Numbered from the stretch's first letter, positions 47,089 through 55,171 are shown. The stretch is DNA of 64,000 nucleotides from Cryobacterium algoritolerans (GCF_004402785.1 NZ_SOFP01000072.1:46754-110753); one strand, 5' to 3'. Made by a program: numbers and translations. Notes: a model not told the origin generated them from the sequence alone.

Positions 47089-47754
47089 GTGTCACTCAGT
47101 GACCTTTTCGGTGGGGATCCTGTCGTGTCGGGCCAGCAGGTTCGGATCGAGCCTACCCAGCAGCGCAGCACGGCGCGCCTGTCAGGGCTGCTCGATGCCG
47201 CCGCCGTCGTCGTGGACGAGGTGGGGTTCGACCGCATCACGACCGCGATGGTCGCCGAGCGCGCGGGGGCGTCTATCGGCACGGTGTACCGGTACTACCC
47301 CGACCGGGTGGCCGTGTTGCAGGCCCTGCGCGAACGCGCGGTGCTGCGGTTCCGCCAGCGCGTGGTCGATCAGCTGCGAAGCAGCGGGCCGGAGACCTGG
47401 TGGGACGCCGTCGACTGTGCCGTCACGGCGTTCGTCGACCTGTACCGCACAGAGCCCGGTTTTCGGATCGTGCACTTCGCGGACCGGGAACGAACCCCGA
47501 TCAGCGGCAGCGAGGAACTCGAATCGGGATACTTCGCCCGCCAGTTGGCGGGGGTGCTCGCCGAGGAGTTCGGCCTGCACGGCGGTCCTGACTTGATCTT
47601 CCGGCTCGAGGTGACCGTCGAGATGGCGGACTCGATCCTCTCCCGCGCCTTCCACAGCGATCCGAACGGCGACGACCGCTTCATCGCGGAGTGCCGCCGG
47701 GTCATGCGCGACTACCTGGCCGGCTATTACGGTCCCATCGCCGCCACGGTCTGA
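47089..47754 (+). CDS. TetR-family transcriptional regulator
   Basis: A 221-residue repressor-type protein. The helix-turn-helix is FDRITTAMVAERAGASIGTVYRYYPDRVAVLQALRER in pieces: ITTAMVAERAGAS and IGTVYRYYPDR, around residues 45-75. The ligand-binding C-terminal domain is not recognisable in detail. An unusual ~25-residue extension precedes the DNA-binding domain. GTG at 47089 has a perfect AGGAGG four bases upstream. Divergent from the App1 phosphatase by 128 bp, which it may regulate; it lies 135 bp before the osmoprotectant importer. Confidence 0.93.
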   Translation: MSLSDLFGGDPVVSGQQVRIEPTQQRSTARLSGLLDAAAVVVDEVGFDRITTAMVAERAGASIGTVYRYYPDRVAVLQALRERAVLRFRQRVVDQLRSSGPETWWDAVDCAVTAFVDLYRTEPGFRIVHFADRERTPISGSEELESGYFARQLAGVLAEEFGLHGGPDLIFRLEVTVEMADSILSRAFHSDPNGDDRFIAECRRVMRDYLAGYYGPIAATV

Positions 47755-47889
47755 TCGCCGGTTCAGTTTCCGGTTTCGCCCTCAGCGGATAACATTCTGC
47801 CCTCCATTGTGCCGATCGGCGACGAAGGGTGGTTGTGTTAACCTCTGGCACGTGTTGATCCGACTTCAGGCGAGGAATGAGCCACTTCT

Positions 47890-48735
47890 ATGATCGAGTT
47901 CCGCTCGGTGAGCAAACAGTTCCCGGATGGCACCCTGGCCGTCGATGACTTCAGCCTCACCATCCCGTCGCACCGGACCACCGTACTGGTTGGATCGTCC
48001 GGGTCGGGGAAGACCACCCTGCTGCGGATGATCAACCGGATGGTCGACCCGACGGCGGGGACGATCGAGATCGACGGGGTCGACATCGCCTCCCTCGAAC
48101 CGGTGAAACTCCGCCGCAGCATCGGTTATGTGATGCAGAACTCCGGGCTTCTCCCGCACCGGAAGGTGGTCGACAACGTCGCGACGGTGCCGTTGCTGCG
48201 TGGCGTGCCGCGGAAGACGGCCAGGGCCGACGCCCTGGCCATGCTCGACACGGTCGGGCTCGACCGGGGCCTGGCCGATCGGTACCCGAGCCAGCTGTCC
48301 GGTGGACAGCAGCAGCGTGTTGGCGTAGCCAGGGGACTCGCGGTCAATCCCAACATCCTGCTGATGGACGAGCCGTTCGGCGCCGTCGACCCGATCGTAC
48401 GCGCCGAGTTGCAGCAGGAGCTCGTCCGGCTGCAGAGCGAACTCGGCAAGACCGTGGTCTTCGTCACCCACGACGTCGACGAGGCGTTCCTGCTCGGCGA
48501 CCAGGTCGTCATCCTCGAGGAGGGTGGCCGGATCGCGCAGATCGGCTCGCCCACCGACATTCTGGCTCACCCGGCGAACGACTTCGTTGCCAGTTTCATC
48601 GGTGCCGACCGCGGCAAGCGCGCCCTGCATGTCGAACGGCACGACGGCCGCGAGGTTCTCGTCGACAGCGACGGCCGCCTGGCCGGCGTGCTCGTGGGCG
48701 ACGCCGCCCCGGGGCAGGTCGGGGTCCCCCGGTGA
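47890..48735 (+). CDS. Osmoprotectant ABC importer, ATP-binding protein
   Basis: A 281-residue ABC ATPase powering uptake of compatible solutes such as glycine betaine, choline or carnitine. Walker A GSSGSGKTT (residues ~39-47), Q-loop YVMQNSGLLPHRKV typical of the OpuCA/ProV group, signature LSGGQQQRVGVARGL, Walker B ILLMDEPFGAVDP and the VTHDVDEAFLLGD switch are all present. It is shorter than ProV/OpuCA and lacks the two C-terminal CBS domains that sense ionic strength, so gating differs. ATG at 47890. The next three genes overlap or abut it, forming one operon. Confidence 0.94.
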   Translation: MIEFRSVSKQFPDGTLAVDDFSLTIPSHRTTVLVGSSGSGKTTLLRMINRMVDPTAGTIEIDGVDIASLEPVKLRRSIGYVMQNSGLLPHRKVVDNVATVPLLRGVPRKTARADALAMLDTVGLDRGLADRYPSQLSGGQQQRVGVARGLAVNPNILLMDEPFGAVDPIVRAELQQELVRLQSELGKTVVFVTHDVDEAFLLGDQVVILEEGGRIAQIGSPTDILAHPANDFVASFIGADRGKRALHVERHDGREVLVDSDGRLAGVLVGDAAPGQVGVPR

Positions 48736-49418
48736 ACTGGGTCTGGGCGAACCTCGATCTCATCCGGGATCGCACCCTCGACCACCTCATCCTCAGCGTG
48801 CCCCCGATCATCCTCAGCTTTGTGATTGCGCTCCCGCTCGGCTGGCTGGCCAACCGCTATCGGCTCAGCCGGGGCGTGATCCTGACCGTGAGCGGGCTCC
48901 TCTACGCCATCCCCTCGTTCCCGATGTTCATCGTGCTGCCCGCCCTCGTCGGCACCACCCTCCGGTCCCCCCTCAACCTGGTCATCGCCCTCACCATCTA
49001 CGGCGTGGCACTGATGGTGCGCGTTGTCGCCGACGGGCTCGCCTCCGTCGACGCCGACGTGCAGCGCTCGGCCGTCGCCGTCGGGTTCTCGACCTGGACC
49101 AACTTCTGGCAGGTCGAGCTCCCGCTTTCCGGCCCGGTGCTGTTGGCCGGGCTGAGAGTCGTGGCGGTCAGCACCGTGAGCCTGGCCACGGTGGGCGCGG
49201 TGATCGGGGCGCAGAGCCTCGGCTCCCTCTTCACCGACGGATTCCAGCGCGGCATCCAGGCCGAGATCATCACGGGCATCGTCGCAACCGTGCTGCTCGC
49301 CCTCCTGCTTGACGGGGCGCTGGTCGCCGTCGGAAGGCTCGCGCTGCCCTGGACCAGGGCGAGGAAGAGCGTCAGGGCGGCTGCCCGGCTACGACTGCCC
49401 GTCGAGGTCACCCCGTGA
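48732..49418 (+). CDS. Osmoprotectant ABC importer, permease 1
   Basis: A 228-residue inner-membrane permease of the OpuCB/OpuCD type with about six hydrophobic helices. It begins MNWVWANLDLIRDRTLDHL and has the VVADGLASVDADVQRSAVAVGFS region corresponding to the cytoplasmic EAA loop that contacts the ATPase. GTG at 48732 overlaps the ATPase stop. Partner of the second permease, 49415-50155. Confidence 0.93.
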   Translation: MNWVWANLDLIRDRTLDHLILSVPPIILSFVIALPLGWLANRYRLSRGVILTVSGLLYAIPSFPMFIVLPALVGTTLRSPLNLVIALTIYGVALMVRVVADGLASVDADVQRSAVAVGFSTWTNFWQVELPLSGPVLLAGLRVVAVSTVSLATVGAVIGAQSLGSLFTDGFQRGIQAEIITGIVATVLLALLLDGALVAVGRLALPWTRARKSVRAAARLRLPVEVTP

Positions 49419-50155
49419 ACATCTTCGGCGACGCCCTCAACTGGATCATCGACCCGGCCAACTACTCCGGGCCCGGCGCCATCCCGATGCGCCTGCTCGA
49501 GCATCTCGGCTTCACCTTCCTGACCCTGCTCGTCGCCTCGGCCATCGCCATCCCTTTCGGCTTCGTGATCGGCCACACCGGCCGGGGACGCGGCCTGGCC
49601 GTGACGACGTCGGGCGGGCTGCGCGCCATCCCGACCCTCGGTCTGCTGACGCTGGTGGCGCTCTGGATCGGAATCGGCCTGGGTGCCCCCTACGTCGCAC
49701 TGACCGTGCTCGCGATCCCCCCGATCCTCGCCGGAGCGTACACCGGGTTCGAGGCCATCGACCGTGGTGCGATCGACGCCGCTCGGGCCGTCGGTATGTC
49801 AGAGGTGCAGATCCTGACCCAGGTCGAGATTCCGCTGGGCCTGCCCCTGCTGATCGGGGGTCTCCGCTCGGCCGCGCTCCAGGTCGTGGCCACCGCCACC
49901 CTCGCCGCCTACGTGGCGGACTTCGGCCTCGGCCGCTACCTGTTCTCCGGGCTGAAGACCCGCGACTACGCCCAGATGCTCGGCGGGTCGATCCTCGTCA
50001 TCCTGCTCGCCCTCGCGCTCGAGGGCATCTTCGCCACGATCCAGCGGGTCGTGGTCCCACGCGGTGTCGCCTCGACCCGCCTCCTAGTCGACCGGGCCAG
50101 GCCAGCCAGGCCTCGCCCGGGGATGGAACCCGCCATCACGAAAGGAAACCCCTAA
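49415..50155 (+). CDS. Osmoprotectant ABC importer, permease 2
   Basis: A 246-residue permease homologous to its upstream neighbour. The EAA-type loop reads YTGFEAIDRGAIDAARAVGMSEVQIL, and VATATLAAYVADFGLGRYLFSG is characteristic of this family. A short basic C-terminal tail follows the last helix. GTG at 49415 overlaps the first permease's stop by four bases, and its own stop overlaps the binding-protein ATG, so expression is tightly coupled. Two different permeases with one ATPase are usual for OpuC/OsmU systems. Confidence 0.93.
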   Translation: MNIFGDALNWIIDPANYSGPGAIPMRLLEHLGFTFLTLLVASAIAIPFGFVIGHTGRGRGLAVTTSGGLRAIPTLGLLTLVALWIGIGLGAPYVALTVLAIPPILAGAYTGFEAIDRGAIDAARAVGMSEVQILTQVEIPLGLPLLIGGLRSAALQVVATATLAAYVADFGLGRYLFSGLKTRDYAQMLGGSILVILLALALEGIFATIQRVVVPRGVASTRLLVDRARPARPRPGMEPAITKGNP

Positions 50156-51081
50156 TGTTCACAGTGAAAAAAGGCCGGCTCGCGGCAATCGCCGCGGTCG
50201 CGGTTGGGGCCGTCGTAGCCCTTGCAGGGTGTGCGTCCGGCGACCCGTTGGGCGCCGGAAGTACCGCGTCGGGAGACTCCAAGACCCTCGTGGTCGGGTC
50301 GCAGGACTACTACTCGAACGAAATCATCGCCGAGATCTACGCCCAGGCGCTCGAGGCCAACGGCGTGACCGTCGACCGGCAGTTCCGGATCGGCCAGCGC
50401 GAGGTCTACCTACCCGAGATCACCGGCGGCAAGATCGATGTCTTCCCCGAGTACACGGGCAGCCTGCTGCAGGCGCTCGACAAAAAGGCGGCCGGCGGCA
50501 CCGCCGACGAGACCTACGCCGAACTGAAGAAGACTCTGCCGTCTGGCCTGAGCGTGCTCGATCAGGCGGCCGCGACGGACCAGAACTCGTGGACCGTGAC
50601 GCAGGCCTTCGCCAAGAAGTACAATCTCACCGACATCGCGTCGTTGAAGAAGGTCACCGAGCCGATCACGGTGGGCGGAAACTCCGAACTGGAGACCCGA
50701 CCCTACGGACCGACCGCGCTGAAAGAGAAGTACGGCATCGAGACCGCCGGTTTCAAGCCGGTCGAAGACGGTGGTGGACCGCTCACGGTCAAGGCCCTCG
50801 TCCAAGGCGACATTCAGCTGGCGAACATCTACACCGCCAGTCCGAACATCAAGTCGGACAACCTCGTTGCCCTGACAGACCCCGACGGCCTCTTCTTCCC
50901 CGACAACGTCGTTCCCGTCGTGTCGAAGAAGGTCGACGACAAAACCGCCGCAGTGCTGAACAAGGTCAGCGCCGCGTTGAGTGCGGAAAACCTGGTCAGC
51001 CTCAACTCGGAGAGCGTCAACGACCAGAAGTCCGCGAAGGCGATCGCGGCCGACTGGCTCAAGCAGGCGGCCCTCTTCTAG
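50155..51081 (+). CDS. Osmoprotectant-binding lipoprotein (OsmF/OpuCC-like)
   Basis: A 308-residue solute-binding lipoprotein. The signal peptide ends in lipobox LAGC with lipidated C26, so it is anchored outside the membrane, after processing by LspA. The mature part begins LVVGSQDYYSNEIIAEIYAQALEANGVTVDRQFRIGQREVYLPEITGGKIDVFPEYTGSLLQAL, seen here as VGSQDYYSNEIIAEIYAQ and DVFPEYTGSLLQAL, motifs of the choline/betaine-binding OpuAC family. ATG at 50155 shares a base with the permease TAA. A palindromic element follows the stop. Confidence 0.94.
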   Translation: MFTVKKGRLAAIAAVAVGAVVALAGCASGDPLGAGSTASGDSKTLVVGSQDYYSNEIIAEIYAQALEANGVTVDRQFRIGQREVYLPEITGGKIDVFPEYTGSLLQALDKKAAGGTADETYAELKKTLPSGLSVLDQAAATDQNSWTVTQAFAKKYNLTDIASLKKVTEPITVGGNSELETRPYGPTALKEKYGIETAGFKPVEDGGGPLTVKALVQGDIQLANIYTASPNIKSDNLVALTDPDGLFFPDNVVPVVSKKVDDKTAAVLNKVSAALSAENLVSLNSESVNDQKSAKAIAADWLKQAALF

Positions 51082-51097
51082 AGTCTGCCAGTGACGA

Positions 51098-51172
51098 ATT
51101 CGACGGACATTTTCGGTCTGAGTTCATGATCTGGGGCGAATGAGCCCCACATTCCGAAAATGTCCGTCGAAT
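51098..51172. repeat. Palindromic intergenic element, copy B
   Basis: ATTCGACGGACATTTTCGG (51098-51116) is perfectly repeated in inverse at 51154-51172, a 19-bp stem. The 37-base interior holds its own hairpin, TGGGGC (51132-51137) with GCCCCA (51144-51149). Both arms contain TTCGACGGACATTTT, exactly the 15-mer of the element at 12.1 kb. It lies 16 bases after the binding-protein stop, in a convergent gap. It may act as a terminator; the shared sequence suggests a dispersed family. Confidence 0.93.
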
Positions 51173-51198
51173 CTGACGGGGCGCGCAGGCGACCGGGT

Positions 51199-52248
51199 TC
51201 AGCCGAGCAGCAACAGCAGGGCCGGCAGGGCGAGCAGCCCCGCCGACGCGGCTAGAACGCCGAAGCCCTGGTGCCGGCTCAGCCTCGGCGTGGCCACCAT
51301 GAGCCGGCGAAGACGAGGCGTCAGCAGGTCGAGCGGATGATCCGGCCCGGCGAGGGCCGCGGCATCCGTTTCCTGCGCCCCGGTTGTGCTCGCCCCGGTT
51401 GTTCTAGCCCCGGTTGTGCTCGCCCCGGTTGTGCTCGCCCCGGTTGTGCTCGCCCCGGTTGTGCTCGCCCCGGAGACCGGCCCGTGCGCCGAACCCACGA
51501 GCGCGATCGCCATCGCGAGGGTGCGGTCGTCGACCTGCCGGCGGGCCTGGTCGTCGGCCAGCATCTCCACCAGCAGGCCTACCGCGGTCTCCGCCTGGGT
51601 CGCGATGGGGAACCACGGCAACGCGCTGCGCCAGGATCGGAACGCGAGTAGCACGACGTGGTGGCGTTGCAGCAGGTGCGCCCTCTCGTGGGCCACCACG
51701 GCGCGGAGCTGGTCGGCGTCGAGCAGGCTGATCAGTCCCCGCGACAACACGGTCGCCGAAGTCGCGCCGGGCAGGCAGTAGGCGACCGGGGCCTCATGGT
51801 CGATGACGCGGGTGCCCGGCCGGTCGGCCGAAGGCTCGCTGAGCAGAGCCACGAGGTGGCGGTGACGAAGCAGCTGCACCCTAGCGTGGAAGAACGTCGC
51901 CGCGAGGTTGAGCAGCAGGTGCCCGGCGAGCAGGATCGAGGCGGCGAGAGCGAGCACCTGGTCGAACGTCATCCCGGTGGGGACCACCCCGAAGCCGGCG
52001 TGGTCCGAGAGCGAGCGGATCCCGGCCAGCGGGCTGGTTCCGAACCCGAGCAGCCCGTAGGCGAACAGGGCCCCGATCATCGACAGACCGCCGGTGAGGG
52101 CGATCGACTGCCAGAGGACCAGCGCGAAGCCGGGAGAGCGGGCCGGCCACCGAGCACGGGAGAGCAGGATCGGGAGAGGCCACGCGAGGGCGAGGGCGAG
52201 GGTCCCGAGGGCTAGCGCGGTTGTGGGCACGGCGCCGGACTTCGCCAC
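51199..52248 (-). CDS. M56-family (BlaR1-like) membrane metallopeptidase
   Basis: A 349-residue integral membrane protease. Zinc motif HERAH lies in RAVVAHERAHLLQRHH, with four or five hydrophobic segments around it. It has no penicillin-binding sensor domain, so unlike BlaR1 it is not an obvious beta-lactam sensor. Paired with a BlaI repressor just upstream on the same strand, it probably inactivates BlaI in response to an unknown signal, as in BlaR/BlaI systems. An in-frame 15-bp repeat encodes STTGA units (about residues 262-291). GTG at 52248 is used; GTG at 52230 is an alternative. Confidence 0.88.
   Translation of the reverse strand: MAKSGAVPTTALALGTLALALAWPLPILLSRARWPARSPGFALVLWQSIALTGGLSMIGALFAYGLLGFGTSPLAGIRSLSDHAGFGVVPTGMTFDQVLALAASILLAGHLLLNLAATFFHARVQLLRHRHLVALLSEPSADRPGTRVIDHEAPVAYCLPGATSATVLSRGLISLLDADQLRAVVAHERAHLLQRHHVVLLAFRSWRSALPWFPIATQAETAVGLLVEMLADDQARRQVDDRTLAMAIALVGSAHGPVSGASTTGASTTGASTTGASTTGARTTGASTTGAQETDAAALAGPDHPLDLLTPRLRRLMVATPRLSRHQGFGVLAASAGLLALPALLLLLG
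51376..51465. repeat. In-frame 15-bp tandem repeat (x6) in the M56 peptidase gene
   Basis: Consensus CGCCCCGGTTGTGCT starts at 51376, 51391, 51406, 51421, 51436 and 51451; units 2 and 3 carry single changes, and a seventh is truncated at 51466. On the - strand it encodes STTGA pentapeptides in a loop near the C-terminal end, between the protease core and the last membrane segment. Confidence 0.95.
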
Positions 52249-52272
52249 ACGCGCGCCGTCACACTCGCGCCG

Positions 52273-52650
52273 TCACTCGTCGACCGCGGATGCCGGGCTG
52301 AGCAGGACTCGGAGGCTCTCGGCCTCCTGCGGGGTGACGTTTCCGATGAACCTGGCCAGCGCCGCCTGACGGTCGGGCGCAGAGCCGAGTACCTCGTGCA
52401 TCAGCTCGGCCGTGTGTTCGGCCCGGGTCGTCACCGCGCGGTACAGGTGCGGGCGGTTGCCGCGGTCCCTGGTGACGAAACCCTTGGTTTCGAGCCTCGA
52501 GAGCACCGTGAGCACCGTGGTCGTGGCAAGCGGCTTGCGGCTTGCGGCCGGGGTGAGCAGGCGATCGCGCAACTCCTTCGCCGGCAGCGCCTGGCTCGAG
52601 TCCCAGAGGACATTCATCAGCAACCGCTCCAACACACCCAGATTCCCCAT
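52273..52650 (-). CDS. BlaI/MecI/CopY-family repressor
   Basis: A 125-residue winged-helix repressor. LGVLERLLMNVLWDSSQALPAKELRDRL and TTTVLTVLSRLETKGFVTRDRG correspond to the DNA-binding domain; the C-terminal half (HTAELMHEVLGSAPDRQAALARFI) is the dimerisation helix pair with the usual cleavage region. The downstream M56 protease gene lies 24 bp away and is probably co-transcribed. Two palindromic operators lie between it and cydA, so it likely represses itself and the cytochrome bd operon. ATG at 52650. Confidence 0.95.
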   Translation of the reverse strand: MGNLGVLERLLMNVLWDSSQALPAKELRDRLLTPAASRKPLATTTVLTVLSRLETKGFVTRDRGNRPHLYRAVTTRAEHTAELMHEVLGSAPDRQAALARFIGNVTPQEAESLRVLLSPASAVDE

Positions 52651-52677
52651 GACTCCAGTTTACCGCCGCCTCCCGCG

Positions 52678-52700
52678 CTCTTCTACGGGTCGTAGAAGAG
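52678..52700. promoter_or_regulatory. Probable BlaI operator 1
   Basis: CTCTTCTAC (52678-52686), GGGTC, GTAGAAGAG (52692-52700): a perfect 9-bp inverted repeat with a 5-bp spacer in the 94-bp gap between blaI and cydA. The TAC...GTA core is typical of BlaI/MecI-family operators. Assignment is from position and family knowledge. Confidence 0.8.
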
Positions 52701-52703
52701 TAG

Positions 52704-52724
52704 TCTTCTACATATCGTACAAGA
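52704..52724. promoter_or_regulatory. Probable BlaI operator 2
   Basis: TCTTCTAC (52704-52711), ATATC, GTACAAGA (52717-52724) is a second copy with one mismatch between arms. Its centre is 25 bp from operator 1, the same face of the helix to within a few bases, and it is only about 20 bases before the cydA start, where it could block transcription. Confidence 0.75.
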
Positions 52725-52744
52725 GTGGTTGTGTTGGAGGACGC

Positions 52745-54157
52745 ATGAACGAGTGGCTGGATCCGTTACTCCTGTCGAGGTGGCAATTCGGTCTGACGAC
52801 CGTGTACCACTTCCTCTTCGTTCCGCTCACGATCGGATTGTCCCTCACTGTCGCGATCTTCCAGTCGGCCTGGGTGCGCACCGACAAGGCGAAGTACCTC
52901 CAATTGACCCACTTCTTCGGCAAGATCTTCCTGATCAACTTCGCCATGGGCGTTGTGACCGGGATCGTGCAGGAGTTCCAGTTCGGGATGAACTGGTCCA
53001 CCTATTCCCGCTTCGTCGGCGACGTCTTCGGGGCGCCGCTGGCGTTCGAGGGCATCGTCGCGTTCTTCCTCGAGGCCACCTTCATCGGGCTGTGGATCTT
53101 CGGTTGGGACAAGCTTCCCCGGGGACTTCACCTCGCCACGATCTGGCTGACCACGGTCGGTTCGATCGCCTCCGCCTACTTCATCCTCGCCGCGAACGCG
53201 TTCATGCAGAACCCGATCGCGTTCCGGATCAACGAGGCCAGGGGCCGCGCAGAGCTCACGGACATCGGCGAGCTCCTGACCAATCCGATCGCGCTCGCGT
53301 CCTTCCCGCACACCATCTTCGCCTGCTTCATGGTGTCGTCCGGCCTGATCATCTCCGTCGCGGCCTGGCACCTCTACCGCAAGCAGCACGCGGACACCAT
53401 GCGCCCGGCCCTCAAGTTCGGCATGTGGATGATGGTCATCTCCGGGGCGCTCACCACGTTCTTCGGCGATTCCCTGAGCCTGGCGATGACCGCCGCCCAG
53501 CCGATGAAGATGGCCGCGGCCGAGGCGATGTACCAGACGGCCACCGGCGCACACGCATCCTTCTCGCTCTTCACCCTCGGCACCCCCGACGGTGTCAGCG
53601 AACTGTTCTCCGTCCGGATCCCCTACCTGCTCTCCTTCCTATCGACCCACACCCTCGATGGCACCGTTGAGGGCATCAATAACCTGCAGTCCCAGTACGT
53701 GCAGCTCTACGGCCCGGGCGACTACACCCCGACCATCTGGATCACCTATTGGGCGTTCCGGTGGATGATCGGCCTCGGCATCGCGCACATCCTGGTTGCC
53801 GTCGTCGGCCTCTGGCTGACCCGCGGCGGACGTACCCCGGCTGCCGCCTGGGTCTGGAAGGTCGCGATCTGGTCGTTCCCGTTCTCGCTCGCGTCGATGA
53901 GCGTCGGCTGGATCTTCACCGAAATGGGACGGCAACCCTGGCTCGTCTTCGGGCTGCTGAAAACGGAGTCCGGCGTCTCACCCAACGTCTCCGGGCTCGA
54001 GATCTTGATCTCCCTGGTCGCGTTCACCCTGATCTACGGCGTCCTTGCCGTGGTGGAGTTCCGGCTGATCCTGCGCGCGGTCCGGCAGGGTCCCGAGGAT
54101 GCCCCGGTGCCGGATTCGCTTACCGGTGAAGCCCCCCAACGTGTCACGGTCTACTAG
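52745..54157 (+). CDS. cydA: Cytochrome bd ubiquinol/menaquinol oxidase subunit I
   Basis: A 470-residue membrane subunit that carries the b558, b595 and d haems and oxidises quinol while reducing oxygen. SRWQFGLTTVYHFLFVPLTIG at the start includes haem ligand H22. Around nine helices follow; the signature GWIFTEMGRQPWLVFGLLKTE marks the edge of the quinol (Q) loop, which is of the short type. ATG at 52745 follows GGAGG; the open frame to 52412 runs through blaI in antisense and is not coding. The operon continues with cydB, cydD and cydC. Confidence 0.97.
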   Translation: MNEWLDPLLLSRWQFGLTTVYHFLFVPLTIGLSLTVAIFQSAWVRTDKAKYLQLTHFFGKIFLINFAMGVVTGIVQEFQFGMNWSTYSRFVGDVFGAPLAFEGIVAFFLEATFIGLWIFGWDKLPRGLHLATIWLTTVGSIASAYFILAANAFMQNPIAFRINEARGRAELTDIGELLTNPIALASFPHTIFACFMVSSGLIISVAAWHLYRKQHADTMRPALKFGMWMMVISGALTTFFGDSLSLAMTAAQPMKMAAAEAMYQTATGAHASFSLFTLGTPDGVSELFSVRIPYLLSFLSTHTLDGTVEGINNLQSQYVQLYGPGDYTPTIWITYWAFRWMIGLGIAHILVAVVGLWLTRGGRTPAAAWVWKVAIWSFPFSLASMSVGWIFTEMGRQPWLVFGLLKTESGVSPNVSGLEILISLVAFTLIYGVLAVVEFRLILRAVRQGPEDAPVPDSLTGEAPQRVTVY

Positions 54158-54166
54158 GAGCGTCTG

Positions 54167-55171
54167 ATGGAACTCAACATCCTCTGGTTCTGGATCATCG
54201 CCGCGATGTTCATCGGCTACTTCGTGCTCGACGGTTTTGACTTCGGCGTTGGGATGTCACTGCCCTTCCTGGGCCGGGACGACACCGACCGCCGGGTGCT
54301 GATCAACACGATCGGTCCGGTCTGGGACCTCAACGAGACCTGGGTGATCGTGGCCGGCGCCTCCCTATTCGCCGCGTTTCCCGAGTGGTACGCGACCATG
54401 TTCAGCGGGTTCTACCTCGCCCTGCTGCTTATCCTCCTGGCCTTGATCGTACGTGGGGTGTCGTTCGAGTACCGGCACCAGCGGCCCGAATCCGAGTGGA
54501 AGAAGTGGTTCGACGCCATGATCGTCGTCGGCAGTGCAGTGCCTGCCCTGCTGTGGGGCGTCGCCTTCGCCAACGTCGTGCAGGGCGTGCCGCTCGACGC
54601 CGGCCACAACTTCTCCGGCAGCTTCTTCGACCTGCTCAATCCCTACGCTCTGCTCGGCGGCCTGACCACACTGCTGCTCTTCTTCACCCACGGCATCGTC
54701 TTCGTGTCCCTGAAGACCGAGGGCGACATCCGCGAACGGGCCAGGAAGCTCGCTGTGCAGTCCGGGTTCGTGACGATCCTTGTCGCCGCGTCGTTCCTGC
54801 TCTGGACGGTGCTCGCCTTCGGGAGTCTGTTCACCGCCGTGTTCGCCGCGCTGGCCGCGGTCGCCCTGATCGGGTCGTTCCTGTTCAACCTGAGGGGTTC
54901 TGAGGGCTGGGCGTTCACGCTCATGGCCGCGACCATCGGGTTGGCCGTGCTGACCCTGTTCTCGTCCCTGTTCCCCGATGTGATGCCGGCGAGCAACGAC
55001 GCCGCGAACAGTCTGACCATCGCGAACGCGTCCTCTACGCCGTACACACTGCAGGTAATGAGTTGGACCGCCCTGATCGCCGCCCCCGTGATCTTCCTCT
55101 ACCAGGGCTGGACATACTGGGTGCTGCGCAAGCGGGTCAGCCGCAGCACCATCGAAGCCGCCGCGCACTAA
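54167..55171 (+). CDS. cydB: Cytochrome bd oxidase subunit II
   Basis: A 334-residue membrane subunit pairing with CydA. The N-terminal YFVLDGFDFGVGM and RRVLINTIGPVWDLNETWVIVAGA motifs are diagnostic, and about eight or nine helices are visible. ATG at 54167 lies nine bases after cydA, with AGGAGCGTC upstream. A 58-base gap separates it from cydD. Confidence 0.97.
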   Translation: MELNILWFWIIAAMFIGYFVLDGFDFGVGMSLPFLGRDDTDRRVLINTIGPVWDLNETWVIVAGASLFAAFPEWYATMFSGFYLALLLILLALIVRGVSFEYRHQRPESEWKKWFDAMIVVGSAVPALLWGVAFANVVQGVPLDAGHNFSGSFFDLLNPYALLGGLTTLLLFFTHGIVFVSLKTEGDIRERARKLAVQSGFVTILVAASFLLWTVLAFGSLFTAVFAALAAVALIGSFLFNLRGSEGWAFTLMAATIGLAVLTLFSSLFPDVMPASNDAANSLTIANASSTPYTLQVMSWTALIAAPVIFLYQGWTYWVLRKRVSRSTIEAAAH

